NCBI RefSeq assembly: GCF_024055575.1
Contig: NZ_JAMXOE010000002.1
Span: forward strand, 766,143-830,142
Length of the DNA stretch: 64,000 nucleotides
Source of the DNA: Mucilaginibacter flavidus
GTDB taxonomy: Bacteria > Bacteroidota > Bacteroidia > Sphingobacteriales > Sphingobacteriaceae
Direction of reading: 5' to 3'
Below the pieces are notes generated by a model. The model saw only the letters and a program-made list of their open reading frames with translations, searched no databases and was not told the origin of the DNA. Positions 46,769 through 55,892 of the stretch are shown piece by piece. How positions within the stretch are numbered: the first letter of the stretch is position 1; the number at the start of each line of letters is the position of its first letter. Position numbers and translations under genes: made by a program.

Positions 46769-47276
46769 ATGTAATATTTGTGATCATCGCGAAAGCGGAC
46801 AAGAGAGATCATTGTCCTAATCTAATACTTAAGCATCAAAAAAAAGTGGAAAAGAACAAGGTAAATGCCCTAAATGCAGGGTTGGAGATTTTGACGCAAA
46901 TCCGGCTTATAGCTTGAGCGGGAACATGCGCACCAATGAATGGTGGGGTGGCAAGGAAAGTCACCTGGAGATGGCATTACACCCTACGCGTTGAAAATGG
47001 GTTTTAAACAAATGTATTATACCTTGGGTGGAAAAATCCCGCAACGGGGGTTAGCTTTAAGCGAAATAATCGGGGAGCACACGGTTTTATAAATAAAAGA
47101 AAGGTGAAATAAAATTCACTTTTATGTCAGGAACTGGAAATACAGCAATTTTGAAAGCAGCCTAGAGTTGCTTTTTTCGTATGTAACCTTTGTTACCAAC
47201 CTGGCAAATAATTGAATCTATCTTTGTTTCAGCAAGTACATAGCTTTTAATTAAAGCGTAAATAATAACAGCACAC
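46769..47276 (+). other. 508-bp stretch with decayed coding DNA
   Basis: Around 46855-46995 one frame reads GKCPKCRVGDFDANPAYSLS, reminiscent of the Zn-ribbon start of DUF983 proteins, but the second Cys pair is lost. Around 46995-47092 another frame (MGFKQMYYTLGGKIPQRG) resembles a rhodanese end. Both are weak. A Crp/Fnr-type palindrome lies at 47183. Confidence 0.35.
47183..47196. promoter_or_regulatory. Crp/Fnr-type palindrome GTAAC-CTTT-GTTAC
   Basis: Perfect 5-bp arms with 4-base spacer, 81 bases before the ATG at 47277. A minus-7-like TATCTTTG follows at 47219-47226. Same palindrome as at 40522. Confidence 0.5.
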
Positions 47277-47498
47277 ATGAAAAATCGTATTCTTTGTAAT
47301 TGGACTTTACCTCGTGTTCTCCGTGTGATCATCGGAATAGTCATCATAGGTGAGGCGATATCCAGAGAGGATATGATCAGTGGTATCGCCGGAGCTATTT
47401 TTACGGGCATAGGACTATTTAATATAGGCTGCTGTGGCTCAGGCGCCTGTTACACACCCGTTAAAAACAGCAAAGAGGAGCTAAAAGACATCAGCTAA
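47277..47498 (+). CDS. Small membrane protein, YgaP/DUF2892-like
   Basis: 73 aa. Spans about residues 13-27 (VLRVIIGIVIIGEAI) and 34-50 (MISGIAGAIFTGIGLFNIGC). A Cys cluster follows (GCCGSGACY), and a polar tail. The Cys residues could carry sulfur between partners. It lies 53 bases before a rhodanese gene, probably in one transcript. Confidence 0.7.
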   Translation: MKNRILCNWTLPRVLRVIIGIVIIGEAISREDMISGIAGAIFTGIGLFNIGCCGSGACYTPVKNSKEELKDIS

Positions 47499-47551
47499 GA
47501 AGAAGTTGTTTAAACATTATTTTAATAACTAATATTCATAAAACAAGTAAA

Positions 47552-47863
47552 ATGAACATATTCCAACAACTATTTGGCGGAGGGCCATCTGTCGATTTGG
47601 CCGGCATTATCAAAGAGAGCGCTTTTTTAGTAGATGTCCGGACACCCGGCGAGTTTGCGGGCGGCCACGTTAAAGGCTCCATAAACATCCCCTTGGATAT
47701 AGTCAGTTCGCAGCTGTCAAAATTCAAAAACAAGAAAAACATCATTGTTTTCTGCCAAAGCGGTGGAAGAAGCGGACAGGCTAAGACTATACTGGAGCAA
47801 AACGGGTTCACCAATGTGGTCAACGGCGGTACCTGGAACAATGTAAATCAATTTATAAAATAA
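47552..47863 (+). CDS. Rhodanese-domain protein
   Basis: 103 aa single-domain sulfurtransferase, cytoplasmic. SAFLVDVRTPGEFAGGHVKG, INIPLDIVSSQLSKF, active loop VFCQSGGRSGQA with the catalytic Cys, and GFTNVVNGGTWNNV are all present. It would take up persulfide sulfur. With the adjacent Cys-rich membrane protein and the Crp/Fnr regulator it suggests a sulfur or redox-stress unit. Confidence 0.92.
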   Translation: MNIFQQLFGGGPSVDLAGIIKESAFLVDVRTPGEFAGGHVKGSINIPLDIVSSQLSKFKNKKNIIVFCQSGGRSGQAKTILEQNGFTNVVNGGTWNNVNQFIK

Positions 47864-47872
47864 ATCCGGGAC

Positions 47873-47917
47873 ATCCTCAAATCAGTTACCGGTAATACTA
47901 ACAATCGATTTGAGGAT
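47873..47917. terminator. 11-bp hairpin after the rhodanese gene
   Basis: ATCCTCAAATC (47873-47883) and GATTTGAGGAT (47907-47917) are perfect arms. The loop contains the palindrome TTACCGGTAA (47885-47894). It begins 10 bases after the rhodanese stop. No long U run. Confidence 0.6.
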
Positions 47918-48093
47918 CATTTATAACGGGCATCATTTAAAATGTCAAGCCACGCTATTACAAAACTATCTATCCCTTGGTGTCCGACTGATATATTATT
48001 CCGTTCGGTTTTTCTATCCTATAAAGCTAAAGCATTTAAACCTTTAAATCGAAAAAAGTTACTATCACACTAAAATACTGCTACCTTACCTTT

Positions 48094-48729
48094 ATGGATA
48101 AATTAGATACCTTCGGTTTTGAATTTGAACCTGCGTTAATCGAAGAAATTAAAAAATTCGGTGAACTGAAGCATTTTAAAGAGGGGGATATCATTATGGA
48201 TTATGGTAAATACATCCGGATGATGCCGCTGGTTATAAAAGGAACCCTGAAGGTTCTGAAAAAAGAAGATAGCGGTAAAGAGATCCTTTTATATTACCTG
48301 TCAAATAATGAGACCTGTTCGATGGCTTATAGCTGCTGCCTGGAAGAAAAGAAAAGCGATATCAGAGCAATTGCAGAGGGAGAGGTTGACATTATCGCCA
48401 TTCCGCACAATAAACTGGATGAATGGCTGCATAAATACCCCAGCTGGAAAAACTACATTATGCGCAGTTTCAGCGAGCGCTTCTCGGAGTTGCTTAAATC
48501 CATTGAAAGCATCGCCTTTCATAAACTGGATGATCGGCTGATCGCCTACCTGAAAGAAAAGCAACGACTTTCCGGTTCGAGCGTGATCAAAGCTTCGCAT
48601 TACCAGATCGCTGACGAACTGGCGACATCAAGGGTGGTTGTTTCCAGATTGCTGAAAATCTTAGAAAATAACGGCAAGATCCTATTGTATCGCAATGAGA
48701 TCAAACTGTTGAAAGATTTTGAGTGCTAA
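48094..48729 (+). CDS. Crp/Fnr-family transcription regulator
   Basis: 211 aa. Cyclic-nucleotide-binding-like barrel at about 20-120 (GELKHFKEGDIIMDYGKYIR; PLVIKGTLKVLKKEDSGKEI; LLYYLSNNETCSMAYSCCLE) with Cys residues in CSMAYSCC that might sense redox. A long helix and a winged HTH follow (ASHYQIADELATSRVVVSRL, LKILENNGKILLYRNEIKLL). It has no Fnr N-terminal Cys cluster. It lies near two GTAAC-N4-GTTAC palindromes and is the only Crp/Fnr gene in the window. Confidence 0.92.
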   Translation: MDKLDTFGFEFEPALIEEIKKFGELKHFKEGDIIMDYGKYIRMMPLVIKGTLKVLKKEDSGKEILLYYLSNNETCSMAYSCCLEEKKSDIRAIAEGEVDIIAIPHNKLDEWLHKYPSWKNYIMRSFSERFSELLKSIESIAFHKLDDRLIAYLKEKQRLSGSSVIKASHYQIADELATSRVVVSRLLKILENNGKILLYRNEIKLLKDFEC

Positions 48730-48936
48730 TTGCCCGCAACAAAACCAGGATCACTTTACTATGACATGTGTTACCAACTGACTGTTTTATATCTTCTAAT
48801 TTTAATAAAATTTAAGTTATGAAAGAACATGGGCAGTCTTGACCACGCTAAAAACAAACAGAAGCAATTTTTCTTCCGGAAGTTGATATGTATAGTAGCA
48901 CGCATGTTGCCGTGCCTTCGTGCTATTGATCAAGCA

Positions 48937-49143
48937 TCACCTTTTAGTGCTGCAGGTACTAAACCCTACTAAAGTATAAAGCGGGCAAAAACTTACCAGG
49001 CTGGTTAAAACGAATACCCCCGCTAAAACCAGCAATACAATCCCAAAAGTTCCTGTAATTGCGTTGCTAAAATATAAAGTAGTAATAATAGCGGCAACAA
49101 TAAAGCGGATGATGCGATCTGGATTTCCCATATTTATTTTCAT
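48937..49143 (-). CDS. DUF2892 membrane protein
   Basis: 68 aa. It opens MKINMGNPDRIIRFIVAAII, the standard DUF2892 start, and continues TGTFGIVLLVLAGVFVLTSL, VSFCPLYTLVG. Two spans. It lies downstream of the OsmC-type gene on the same strand, 29 bases apart. Confidence 0.88.
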   Translation of the reverse strand: MKINMGNPDRIIRFIVAAIITTLYFSNAITGTFGIVLLVLAGVFVLTSLVSFCPLYTLVGFSTCSTKR

Positions 49144-49172
49144 AACACTAATTATTAGTTATAAGTAAACAG

Positions 49173-49658
49173 TTAATTATTTTCAAGAAGTATGCCTATT
49201 CCATTTGGTTTAGTCAATTCCTCATTATTTTGCAATTTGATCTGCGCTTGTAAATGGACGTGTGTTTTTATTGAATTAGAAATCAGGCAGGATTTTTCAG
49301 ACATTTCTATCACTCTCATGGCCTTTTCATTTGCATAATTGAGTGTAACGACTGGATATAGTGTAATTTGACTGACGATGTATCGCCCGTCTTTCTTATC
49401 TAAAATGCCGACTGCATTGCACTCAAATTGTACAAAATCTAGTTTTGAGTTTTCGGCAATCGCTAAAAAAGAGGTCATAAAACAACTGTTTACAGCGCCA
49501 ATAAATAAGTGTTCAGGCGACCAAATGCCCGGAATATCGTTAGGAAATTCTGGTGGAGTGGCTACTTCTATTCGGCGATTTAAAACAGAGGATTCCAAAA
49601 TTCCTTTTCGCCCTGCTACCCAGTTTAATTTTACCTGGCACTGTTGTTGAGTTGCCAT
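49173..49658 (-). CDS. OsmC-family peroxiredoxin-like protein
   Basis: 161 aa. OsmC-type domain with both conserved Cys residues, in HLFIGAVNSCFMTSFLAIAE and EMSEKSCLISNSIKTHVHL. Family members reduce organic hydroperoxides with these two thiols. The Glu/Arg set is partly visible (SPEHLFIG). Co-transcribed with the DUF2892 gene. It fits the thiol-stress theme of this region. Confidence 0.88.
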   Translation of the reverse strand: MATQQQCQVKLNWVAGRKGILESSVLNRRIEVATPPEFPNDIPGIWSPEHLFIGAVNSCFMTSFLAIAENSKLDFVQFECNAVGILDKKDGRYIVSQITLYPVVTLNYANEKAMRVIEMSEKSCLISNSIKTHVHLQAQIKLQNNEELTKPNGIGILLENN

Positions 49659-49776
49659 GATAATTGATTTTTACACTACTACTAAATTAGTCCGTTTGAA
49701 GTGAAATAATAATGATGCTCAACACCTCAATAAATGATGTAAGTCATCACTAACTATATTTCAAGGTGAGCGCCAG

Positions 49777-49944
49777 CTAATCCGTATGATAGGAGATATG
49801 CAAGATGATAGGATAATAAAGAGAAGTTTTGTGGGATTTGAGCTGCGCTCTTTTGGCTTCACCAACATCAGCTTTTACATCCACAGTAAAAAACAAAATC
49901 AATATAATCAAACCAAACTTGAACAACCCGCAATAATTTCTCAT
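49777..49944 (-). CDS. Possible short exported peptide or relic
   Basis: 55 codons. A signal peptide is clear (FKFGLIILILFFTVDVKA) but only about 30 residues follow (DVGEAKRAQLKSHKTSLYY). It may be the remaining start of a longer secreted protein. I see nothing else in 49659-50141. Confidence 0.35.
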   Translation of the reverse strand: MRNYCGLFKFGLIILILFFTVDVKADVGEAKRAQLKSHKTSLYYPIILHISYHTD

Positions 49945-50141
49945 GGCTTGTGATTTATGACCCTAAATTTCATCATGTTATATCCTTAATTAGACAGGAA
50001 AAACGCTGTTTTGTTTGCACTAAACATGACATGAATTTCGTCTAATATGATGTTAAAGAAATTACACCTACAGATATCGCACAATAAAAATCGCCAAGAA
50101 ATTATTGTTAAGATTGTTTCTATTCCACTGAAACGAATAGC

Positions 50142-51524
50142 TTAAAAAGGATCTGAAAGTTCACTTACTCTGATTAACTTTTTGTTTACAAACTCATTGA
50201 TACCCAACTCGGATAATTCACGGCCATAGCCAGAACCTTTTGTGCCGCCAAATGGAAGATCCGCTTGTGTCCAGGTTGGATGATTGATAAATACCATGCC
50301 GGTATCAATCTGATCAGCTACACGTTTCCCCCGTTCAATGTCCTGCGTAAATACTGAACCGCCCAATCCAAAGTCAGAATCATTGGCAAGGTCTATTGCA
50401 GCCTGTTCATCCTTCACCCGATAAAAAGAGGCTACCGGTCCAAACAATTCTTCGTGATAGGCTGGAATACCGGGGTGCAGATCAGTTAAAATAGTAGGTT
50501 CCATAAAAGCACCTGGACGATCAACACGGTTTCCACCGAGTAGTACCCTGGCTCCGGCAGTTACCGATCTATTGACCTGGTCGGCCAATTGTACTGCTGC
50601 AGCTTCGTTGCACAAAGGTCCCAGTTCTGTTGTGCGGTCCATTGGGTCACCTACTTTAAGTTTAGCCATTTTATCGGTGAACTTTGATAGGAATTCGTCG
50701 GCAATTGATTCAACTGCTATGAACCGTTTAGCGGCTACACAGCATTCACCGTTGTTGTTTATTCTACCAACCACGGCCCATTCAACCGCTTTATCGATAT
50801 CGGCGTCTTCAAGAATGATGAAGGCATCGCTTCCGCCCAATTCCAAAACTGATTTTTTTAAATATTTTCCTGCTTCGGATGCTATACTTGCTCCTGCCGC
50901 TTCGCTTCCTGTTAGCGAAACGCCCTTTATTCGCTCATCAGCAACCAGTTCCGAGGCGCGTTCGCCCGACATTAAAAGGTTGGTGTAAAGGCCGGCAGGT
51001 GCGCCGGCTTCTTTAAACAGCCTTTCAATAGCGATGGCACATTGGGGTACATTTGACGCATGTTTAACCAAAACAGTATTTCCAATCATAATATTGGGGG
51101 CTGCAAACCTGGCCACCTGGTAAAAAGGGAAATTCCAGGGTTCAACGCCAAGTAATACTCCTATCGGACTATGGCGTATAAAAGCTCTTCCAAGTAAAGG
51201 ATCAAGCGTTTTGTCAGCAAGGAACGCGGCACCATGATTGGCGTAATATTCGATAATATTAGCACTCAAGTCTATCTCCCCTTCAGCCTGCGAAATGAGT
51301 TTGCCCATTTCTAAGGTGATCATTTCGGCAAGGAGATTTTTCTCTCCCCGCATCAATTGAGCTACCCTATTAAGCAATTGTGAACGTTCCGTATAACTGG
51401 TTTTTCTCCAACTGCTAAAAGCTTTTTCAGCCTGTGCAACGGCGTTGTTAACCGCTTCGTCAGTCATTTCTTCAAAAGATTTGACCAGCTTGTTTGTGTT
51501 CGGATTAATAGTTTGAATGGACAT
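50142..51524 (-). CDS. NAD(P)-dependent aldehyde dehydrogenase, succinate-semialdehyde type
   Basis: 460 aa from the ATG at 51524 (MSIQTINPNTNKLVKSFEEM); an upstream start at 51563 adds a non-conserved leader. ALDH motifs: GVEPWNFPFYQVARF, VLVKHASNVPQCA, the glycine motif GSEAAGASIASEAG, catalytic Glu in VLELGGSDAF and catalytic Cys in NNNGECCVAAKRF, with LFGPVASFYRV and DLPFGGTKGSGYGRELS at the end. It oxidises a short aldehyde to the acid, as GabD/Sad-type enzymes do. A 16-bp stress box lies 75 bases upstream. Confidence 0.93.
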   Translation of the reverse strand: MSIQTINPNTNKLVKSFEEMTDEAVNNAVAQAEKAFSSWRKTSYTERSQLLNRVAQLMRGEKNLLAEMITLEMGKLISQAEGEIDLSANIIEYYANHGAAFLADKTLDPLLGRAFIRHSPIGVLLGVEPWNFPFYQVARFAAPNIMIGNTVLVKHASNVPQCAIAIERLFKEAGAPAGLYTNLLMSGERASELVADERIKGVSLTGSEAAGASIASEAGKYLKKSVLELGGSDAFIILEDADIDKAVEWAVVGRINNNGECCVAAKRFIAVESIADEFLSKFTDKMAKLKVGDPMDRTTELGPLCNEAAAVQLADQVNRSVTAGARVLLGGNRVDRPGAFMEPTILTDLHPGIPAYHEELFGPVASFYRVKDEQAAIDLANDSDFGLGGSVFTQDIERGKRVADQIDTGMVFINHPTWTQADLPFGGTKGSGYGRELSELGINEFVNKKLIRVSELSDPF

Positions 51525-51599
51525 ATATTTATGATAAATATTATTGTCCAAAGGTGAGTACACTTAGGTTAACCAGTGTTACACAAATTCCTGAATAAG

Positions 51600-51615
51600 T
51601 TACATCATTCACACA
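51600..51615 (-). promoter_or_regulatory. Stress box GTGTGAATGATGTAAC upstream of the aldehyde dehydrogenase
   Basis: Perfect 16-mer on the minus strand, the coding strand of the dehydrogenase, ending 75 bases before its ATG. An extra GTTACAC word lies at 51579-51585. Identical to the box at 55811. Confidence 0.75.
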
Positions 51616-51670
51616 TTAATAAATGAGAATTTCATAGCTGTGCGTCAATTACAATTTTATGATTATCCCT

Positions 51671-52840
51671 TTATGTCCTAATCTCGTCAAAAAAAGGTGT
51701 TTTTCTTTCTTCGACGCATTTTACCGCATAAATATAAAGTGCAGCGCTCCATGTTTGCCAGTCCTGCCCCATTACTTTACCATCCTGCGCTTTTACCCAT
51801 TCATTAAAGCCAAATTCCAGGTTTTTGTCGTTAGAAATTCTGATCAGTTGGGTTAACGCTATTAACTTTTCTTTGGCCAGGTCGTACATTTCCGCAGCCA
51901 CAAGTGCTGCAACATAAAAACCGCAGATAAATGGCCATATTCCACCATTATGGTAATTACCGGGCATGTTAAACATTTTATATCTAGGGTGCCAGTCGGC
52001 ATCTTCCGGTAGGGTAAAAGGAAAAAAATTAGGAGGTAGCTCAACAACCAACTCTCCTTTCGCAATCATGTTTTTACATTCCTCCTCTATCCAAACAATG
52101 ATTTCTTTAGCCTGTGATATGGACGTTAAGCCCGATAATATGGCCAGGCAATTACCCAGCAAATCGAACCGGTCACTGCTAAATACTTTGTATGACCAGA
52201 AAGCATAGTAAGGTTTATTTCTTTCTGCAAGTCCTTCATGTATGTGATGAGGTATAAAGCCACCGTCAATAGTAAGTTTATTAATTTGATTTTTAAGTTC
52301 AGCGGCCCTTTCACTTTGGTCAAGCAAAAGCAAGTAGGCATAAACCAATGCATTTACATATAGGCCATAGCCAATAACCCATTGTTCATCGCGCCAGTCA
52401 CTGGTAGGCTGTTGTGCAACCAGGAACCTGTCGTCGGGGCTCTGGTATTCCATCCATTGTAATGATTTGCCTACTGCTTTTTCTAAAAAATTTGCTTCTC
52501 CAGTCAGATTTCTATATATCCCAACACCTAGTAAAAATAAAGGTGTTGTATCACTTGCTCCGCGGTCATCATTATCATGAACAAGAGAAGCAATATGACC
52601 ATGTACGGTTTGGTTTTTTGCCAAAGTCTCCAATACCCTTCTTATAGTTTCTATAAGCTCCAAATCTCCGGTAACCGCGACACCCAATATAGAAATCATC
52701 AGATCCCTGGTATAAGGCTCTGGATAACCCCAGCCGGCAGTACGCGGAAGCCCGTCAAAAGGTCCGTTCGCATTATGGCGCAATACTTCAACAGCCGCAA
52801 ACCTGGCTTTTTTTATCTCTTCCCAATCAGCACTTTCCAT
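51671..52840 (-). CDS. GH100/invertase-like (alpha/alpha)6 glycoside hydrolase
   Basis: 389 aa, cytoplasmic. Toroid repeats with invertase-like motifs: YTRDLMISILGVAVTGDLEL, SDTTPLFLLGVGIYRN, PTSDWRDEQWVIGYGLYVNA, FNMPGNYHNGGIWPFICGFY, LEFGFNEWVKAQDGKVMGQD, then WQTWSAALYIYA. The Asp and Glu in TRD and GFNEW are candidate catalytic residues. Family members cleave sucrose or related glycosides. Last of a three-gene unit with a glycosyltransferase and a PIG-L deacetylase. Confidence 0.75.
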   Translation of the reverse strand: MESADWEEIKKARFAAVEVLRHNANGPFDGLPRTAGWGYPEPYTRDLMISILGVAVTGDLELIETIRRVLETLAKNQTVHGHIASLVHDNDDRGASDTTPLFLLGVGIYRNLTGEANFLEKAVGKSLQWMEYQSPDDRFLVAQQPTSDWRDEQWVIGYGLYVNALVYAYLLLLDQSERAAELKNQINKLTIDGGFIPHHIHEGLAERNKPYYAFWSYKVFSSDRFDLLGNCLAILSGLTSISQAKEIIVWIEEECKNMIAKGELVVELPPNFFPFTLPEDADWHPRYKMFNMPGNYHNGGIWPFICGFYVAALVAAEMYDLAKEKLIALTQLIRISNDKNLEFGFNEWVKAQDGKVMGQDWQTWSAALYIYAVKCVEERKTPFFDEIRT

Positions 52841-52853
52841 ATCTCATTTATTT

Positions 52854-53990
52854 TTACCTGATTTTTTGATCAATCAACTCCATAAACCTTTTTGCGACTA
52901 ACCTATAATCAAAATTTGTCACTACCCGGTTTCTACCCGCTTTTCCCATTTTTTGGCGTAAAGCGGGATCCTTCATGAGTTGAATTAAGTATTTTGCGAT
53001 ATCTTCCACACTGGCCCGGTAATCAATTGTACGTGGTTCGTCAAAAATAACCTTGCGTTTTTCTGATAATCCGCATTCATCACCTATAGTAACCTCATTC
53101 ACAACAATATGTTGCGCTATACTTGCAAGGAAAGCTGTTTCACCATCCACCAAAGTATCCAGCATACCCATGGCATTGATCCCTATAACTGGTTTTTCAC
53201 AGGCTCCCGCTTCCACCTGCGGCATACCGAAACCTTCTAGGCGTGACGGGCCTGCATAAATATCACATGCCCCGAGCAGGTATGGCATAAAATCCCTTGA
53301 AGTAATACTTGTTGCATAAATTACTTTTTTATCAATACCCAGCTCTTTGGCCAGTTGCATATCTTCCTGGTTTTGTTGCGAGGTACGGGGCTGAGGCCAT
53401 GTTTTACAAACGTACATCCAATCCGGTGCCTGATCGTCAATGCGGGCCAGCGCCTGCATCACTTCCCGCGCTCCTTTGGATGCCGCATCGCCACCAACGG
53501 TAAGAATCATCAATTGGTCGGGTTTAATTCCCAGGGAATCTCTTACCGCTAAAACTTCAGGATCATTTTTTGGGTAAGATTTAAAAGTATCTGTATTACA
53601 TCCCACCGGCAATACTTCAATATTATCCGCTTTTATTCCATCACGGACATACATTTCCTTAACCCAGTTAGACGTCACCAAAATAAGCGGAAGCTTATTC
53701 AGCACGTCCTGATAATTGGCGATATAACCATCGGCCACTAACCAGGGAACAGGCTGAATATCGAATTTTTGCGGATGTAGTATTAAATGCGGTGTGTGGC
53801 CCCAATAACCGATGCCAACTGCTACGTCCGGCTTAAACCACCTGTAGTACCACTCTTTTTCCAAATCCGATTCATAATGAACAGCATGAACATTGACACC
53901 CATTTCCAAAAGCCCTTTGTAAAGTAAACTTCCCTGGGTTGCCAATCCTCCGGGTGAAGCCGGGTAATCATATAATAAAAGTACCTTCAT
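52854..53990 (-). CDS. GT4-type glycosyltransferase
   Basis: 378 aa, GT-B fold. From the ATG at 53990 (MKVLLLYDYPASPGGLATQG), which overlaps the PIG-L stop by ATGA. C-terminal donor-binding parts are clear: ILTVGGDAASKGAREVMQAL, DIYAGPSRLEGFGMPQVEAG, EKPVIGINAMGMLDTLVDGE. The Glu-x7-Glu acid pair is EGFGMPQVE. Acceptor unknown. Followed 13 bases later by the GH100-like gene. Confidence 0.92.
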   Translation of the reverse strand: MKVLLLYDYPASPGGLATQGSLLYKGLLEMGVNVHAVHYESDLEKEWYYRWFKPDVAVGIGYWGHTPHLILHPQKFDIQPVPWLVADGYIANYQDVLNKLPLILVTSNWVKEMYVRDGIKADNIEVLPVGCNTDTFKSYPKNDPEVLAVRDSLGIKPDQLMILTVGGDAASKGAREVMQALARIDDQAPDWMYVCKTWPQPRTSQQNQEDMQLAKELGIDKKVIYATSITSRDFMPYLLGACDIYAGPSRLEGFGMPQVEAGACEKPVIGINAMGMLDTLVDGETAFLASIAQHIVVNEVTIGDECGLSEKRKVIFDEPRTIDYRASVEDIAKYLIQLMKDPALRQKMGKAGRNRVVTNFDYRLVAKRFMELIDQKIR

Positions 53991-54631
53991 GATGTTATCC
54001 TCTTTTTTGCTAACCATTTTTTTGCTTGTTGAGTATTTGAAAAATGCCAGAAAGCCTCATCGCCAGGCGTTGTTTTAGCTTCCCAGCTGCTTTTATCAAA
54101 TCCATAAGTTTGTGTTATGATGCGGTATTTTAAATCCCATAGTTTTTTGGGAAGATGCCAAAAAGAAGTGGCCTGTATTTCAGCTTTGGGAAGATAAGCT
54201 TTGTCACCGTCTTCATAAGCGAATGTCCAAAGTTCATTTGTTGTTAACTCACCTTCGTCCCATAAATTAATTACAGCTTTACTTACCTCTTCATGCCTGA
54301 GGTGCCTGGTATATTCTCCATCGGGATTGTGCGTAATGATCAAGTCGAAATGAATATCCGGGATTAACTGAAGTATAGCCTGCTTCACTTCGTTTTCCGG
54401 CAAAGGCTGTTGTTCCGGGCCGTCATTCAAATCCCCCATTGTACCACTGGCTCCTAAAACACTTAATGCTTTATAGAATTTAGGTGCGCGATCCTTATCG
54501 TTTTTTCTGCAAAGGCAAACTACAAAGCATTGCCACGAAGATTCGCTTAACATCGTTCCTCCTGCCCATAAGGTCTCATCATCGGGATGCGCTACAATAA
54601 GCGCCACTTTCTTTAATTCTTGTAGCTCCAT
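53987..54631 (-). CDS. PIG-L/LmbE-family deacetylase
   Basis: 214 aa. The Zn-binding motif AHPDDE is in VALIVAHPDDETLWAGGTML, with a second His in ITHNPDGEYTRHLRHEEVSK. Family members remove N-acetyl from GlcNAc-type sugars. First gene of the operon with a GT4 transferase, as in bacillithiol/mycothiol pathways, but the partner here is a GH100-like protein rather than a thiol ligase. Confidence 0.92.
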   Translation of the reverse strand: MELQELKKVALIVAHPDDETLWAGGTMLSESSWQCFVVCLCRKNDKDRAPKFYKALSVLGASGTMGDLNDGPEQQPLPENEVKQAILQLIPDIHFDLIITHNPDGEYTRHLRHEEVSKAVINLWDEGELTTNELWTFAYEDGDKAYLPKAEIQATSFWHLPKKLWDLKYRIITQTYGFDKSSWEAKTTPGDEAFWHFSNTQQAKKWLAKKRITS

Positions 54632-54756
54632 TTTAAGACTTCTAAATGAAGCTATAATGAATAACCTAAAATACTGGCCGTTGTTATTAATGAAACGATA
54701 TATAATTATTAATACTGATACATTATATAGTTGAATGACCCATAAGCGTAGCTCAT

Positions 54757-55071
54757 TTAGGATTCATTCATAGTTTTTCCTATTTTAAAACTACAGTTCC
54801 AAGAACCGTTCCTTACCTCGAATAATATATTAGTACTTCTTTCAGGAAAATGCTCCTTTACACATAGCGTTATGTCCTGCTTTATTGTGACGTAGGCTGA
54901 TCTGAAATTATTTTCTTTATCCATAACATTGACAATGATGTGATCGCCAAATACATGCAGTTCCCAGCCAGATGAACATTTTTCACGGATAATGTTTAAT
55001 AAGTTTTCCAGAAGTATTTCCATGCTTAATTTTAATAACGTCAAGGATAGTTTTTGCCTTTTATCCACCAA
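54757..55071 (-). CDS. Hypothetical protein, about 90-104 aa
   Basis: Soluble, mixed alpha/beta (MEILLENLLNIIREKCSSGW; HIIVNVMDKENNFRSAYVTI; NILFEVRNGSWNCSFKIGKT). A start at 55023 (MEILLEN) is as likely as 55071. Unknown family. Lies 28 bases after the next gene and is probably co-transcribed. Confidence 0.55.
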   Translation of the reverse strand: MVDKRQKLSLTLLKLSMEILLENLLNIIREKCSSGWELHVFGDHIIVNVMDKENNFRSAYVTIKQDITLCVKEHFPERSTNILFEVRNGSWNCSFKIGKTMNES

Positions 55072-55099
55072 TTATGAAGACAATTAAATATATTTTGTC

Positions 55100-55507
55100 T
55101 TAAGCCAATTCTTCCTGGTATTCGATGGCAGAAGTTATGGCCTCTTTCAAACCTTCACCAATATTGTTTCCCAAAAGCATAATCCAGCCTTGAAACAAAT
55201 GCTCAAGCCAACAAATTGATGCACCGGGGCTAAGAATGCTAAAAAGAACAACTTTGTAAATGGCATTATTATTTCCATAATTTACCTTCATCACTTTTGT
55301 ATGATGTATCTGGGTTAAGAAATTGAATTTTATCTTGAATATTTCAAGTAATGCCAGGGTGGTTTGTATTTTTACCGGAGGTTCGCTTTCGGGTATATAA
55401 AAAACTAAAGATTGCGGGATGGTCTTATCTATACCTTTCGGGGTTTTGTTACCTGGTAATGATTGTAGTGAAACAATGGCAGGTTTACAAGCGTCGGTCA
55501 ATAACAT
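55100..55507 (-). CDS. Hypothetical protein, 135 aa
   Basis: Opens MLLTDACKPAIVSLQSLPGN and carries KIKFNFLTQIHHTKVMKVNY and LFQGWIMLLGNNIGEGLKEA. Mostly soluble; one mildly hydrophobic stretch. Unknown family. The nearest upstream regulatory signal is the box at 55811, 303 bases away. Confidence 0.55.
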   Translation of the reverse strand: MLLTDACKPAIVSLQSLPGNKTPKGIDKTIPQSLVFYIPESEPPVKIQTTLALLEIFKIKFNFLTQIHHTKVMKVNYGNNNAIYKVVLFSILSPGASICWLEHLFQGWIMLLGNNIGEGLKEAITSAIEYQEELA

Positions 55508-55810
55508 TGTTTATGATAATTAGAATAAATTAAACCGGTAATGAAAAAAGAAAAATAATACTATGGATGTCTCATTATTGGCTTAATTTTTCAAGAAATA
55601 ATTAAACCGATAATTACTTCCAGCTCCTAATTCGCTACCAATACCAATTTGACCCTAAGATCTCTTCTTCCTCCCAATTTTGGCGTATACCCCTAAATAT
55701 GTGGCAAGATATTTATTACAAGTTCAATGGTGTCAAGGGAATATTTACTATTTAACATACCCAAATGTCAGTATACTTATGTCAATTTGCGTTACACGAA
55801 TTAGTTAAAA

Positions 55811-55826
55811 GTTACATCATTCACAC
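55811..55826 (-). promoter_or_regulatory. Stress box GTGTGAATGATGTAAC upstream of the 55507 gene
   Basis: Perfect 16-mer on the minus strand, with ATTAATAAA just outside and GTTACAC at 55791-55797, the same layout as the copy at 51600. It is the only signal I see in 55508-55892. It reads toward the gene at 55507, which starts 303 bases away. Confidence 0.7.
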
Positions 55827-55892
55827 ATTAATAAAACAAATAGTTCACTATGCTTAACCTTTAATGCCAACAAAGCCGAAGGATGCTCAAAA

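Noticed and set aside
48829..48972. 47-codon frame starting MGSLDHAKNK
   Set aside because: No family resemblance, and it contains an AGCACG/CGTGCT hairpin; chance frame is more likely.
49733..49743. AATGATGTAAG upstream of the OsmC gene as a seventh stress box
   Set aside because: Only about 10 bases match, the GTGTG part is missing, and it is on the non-coding strand relative to OsmC, unlike the six accepted copies.
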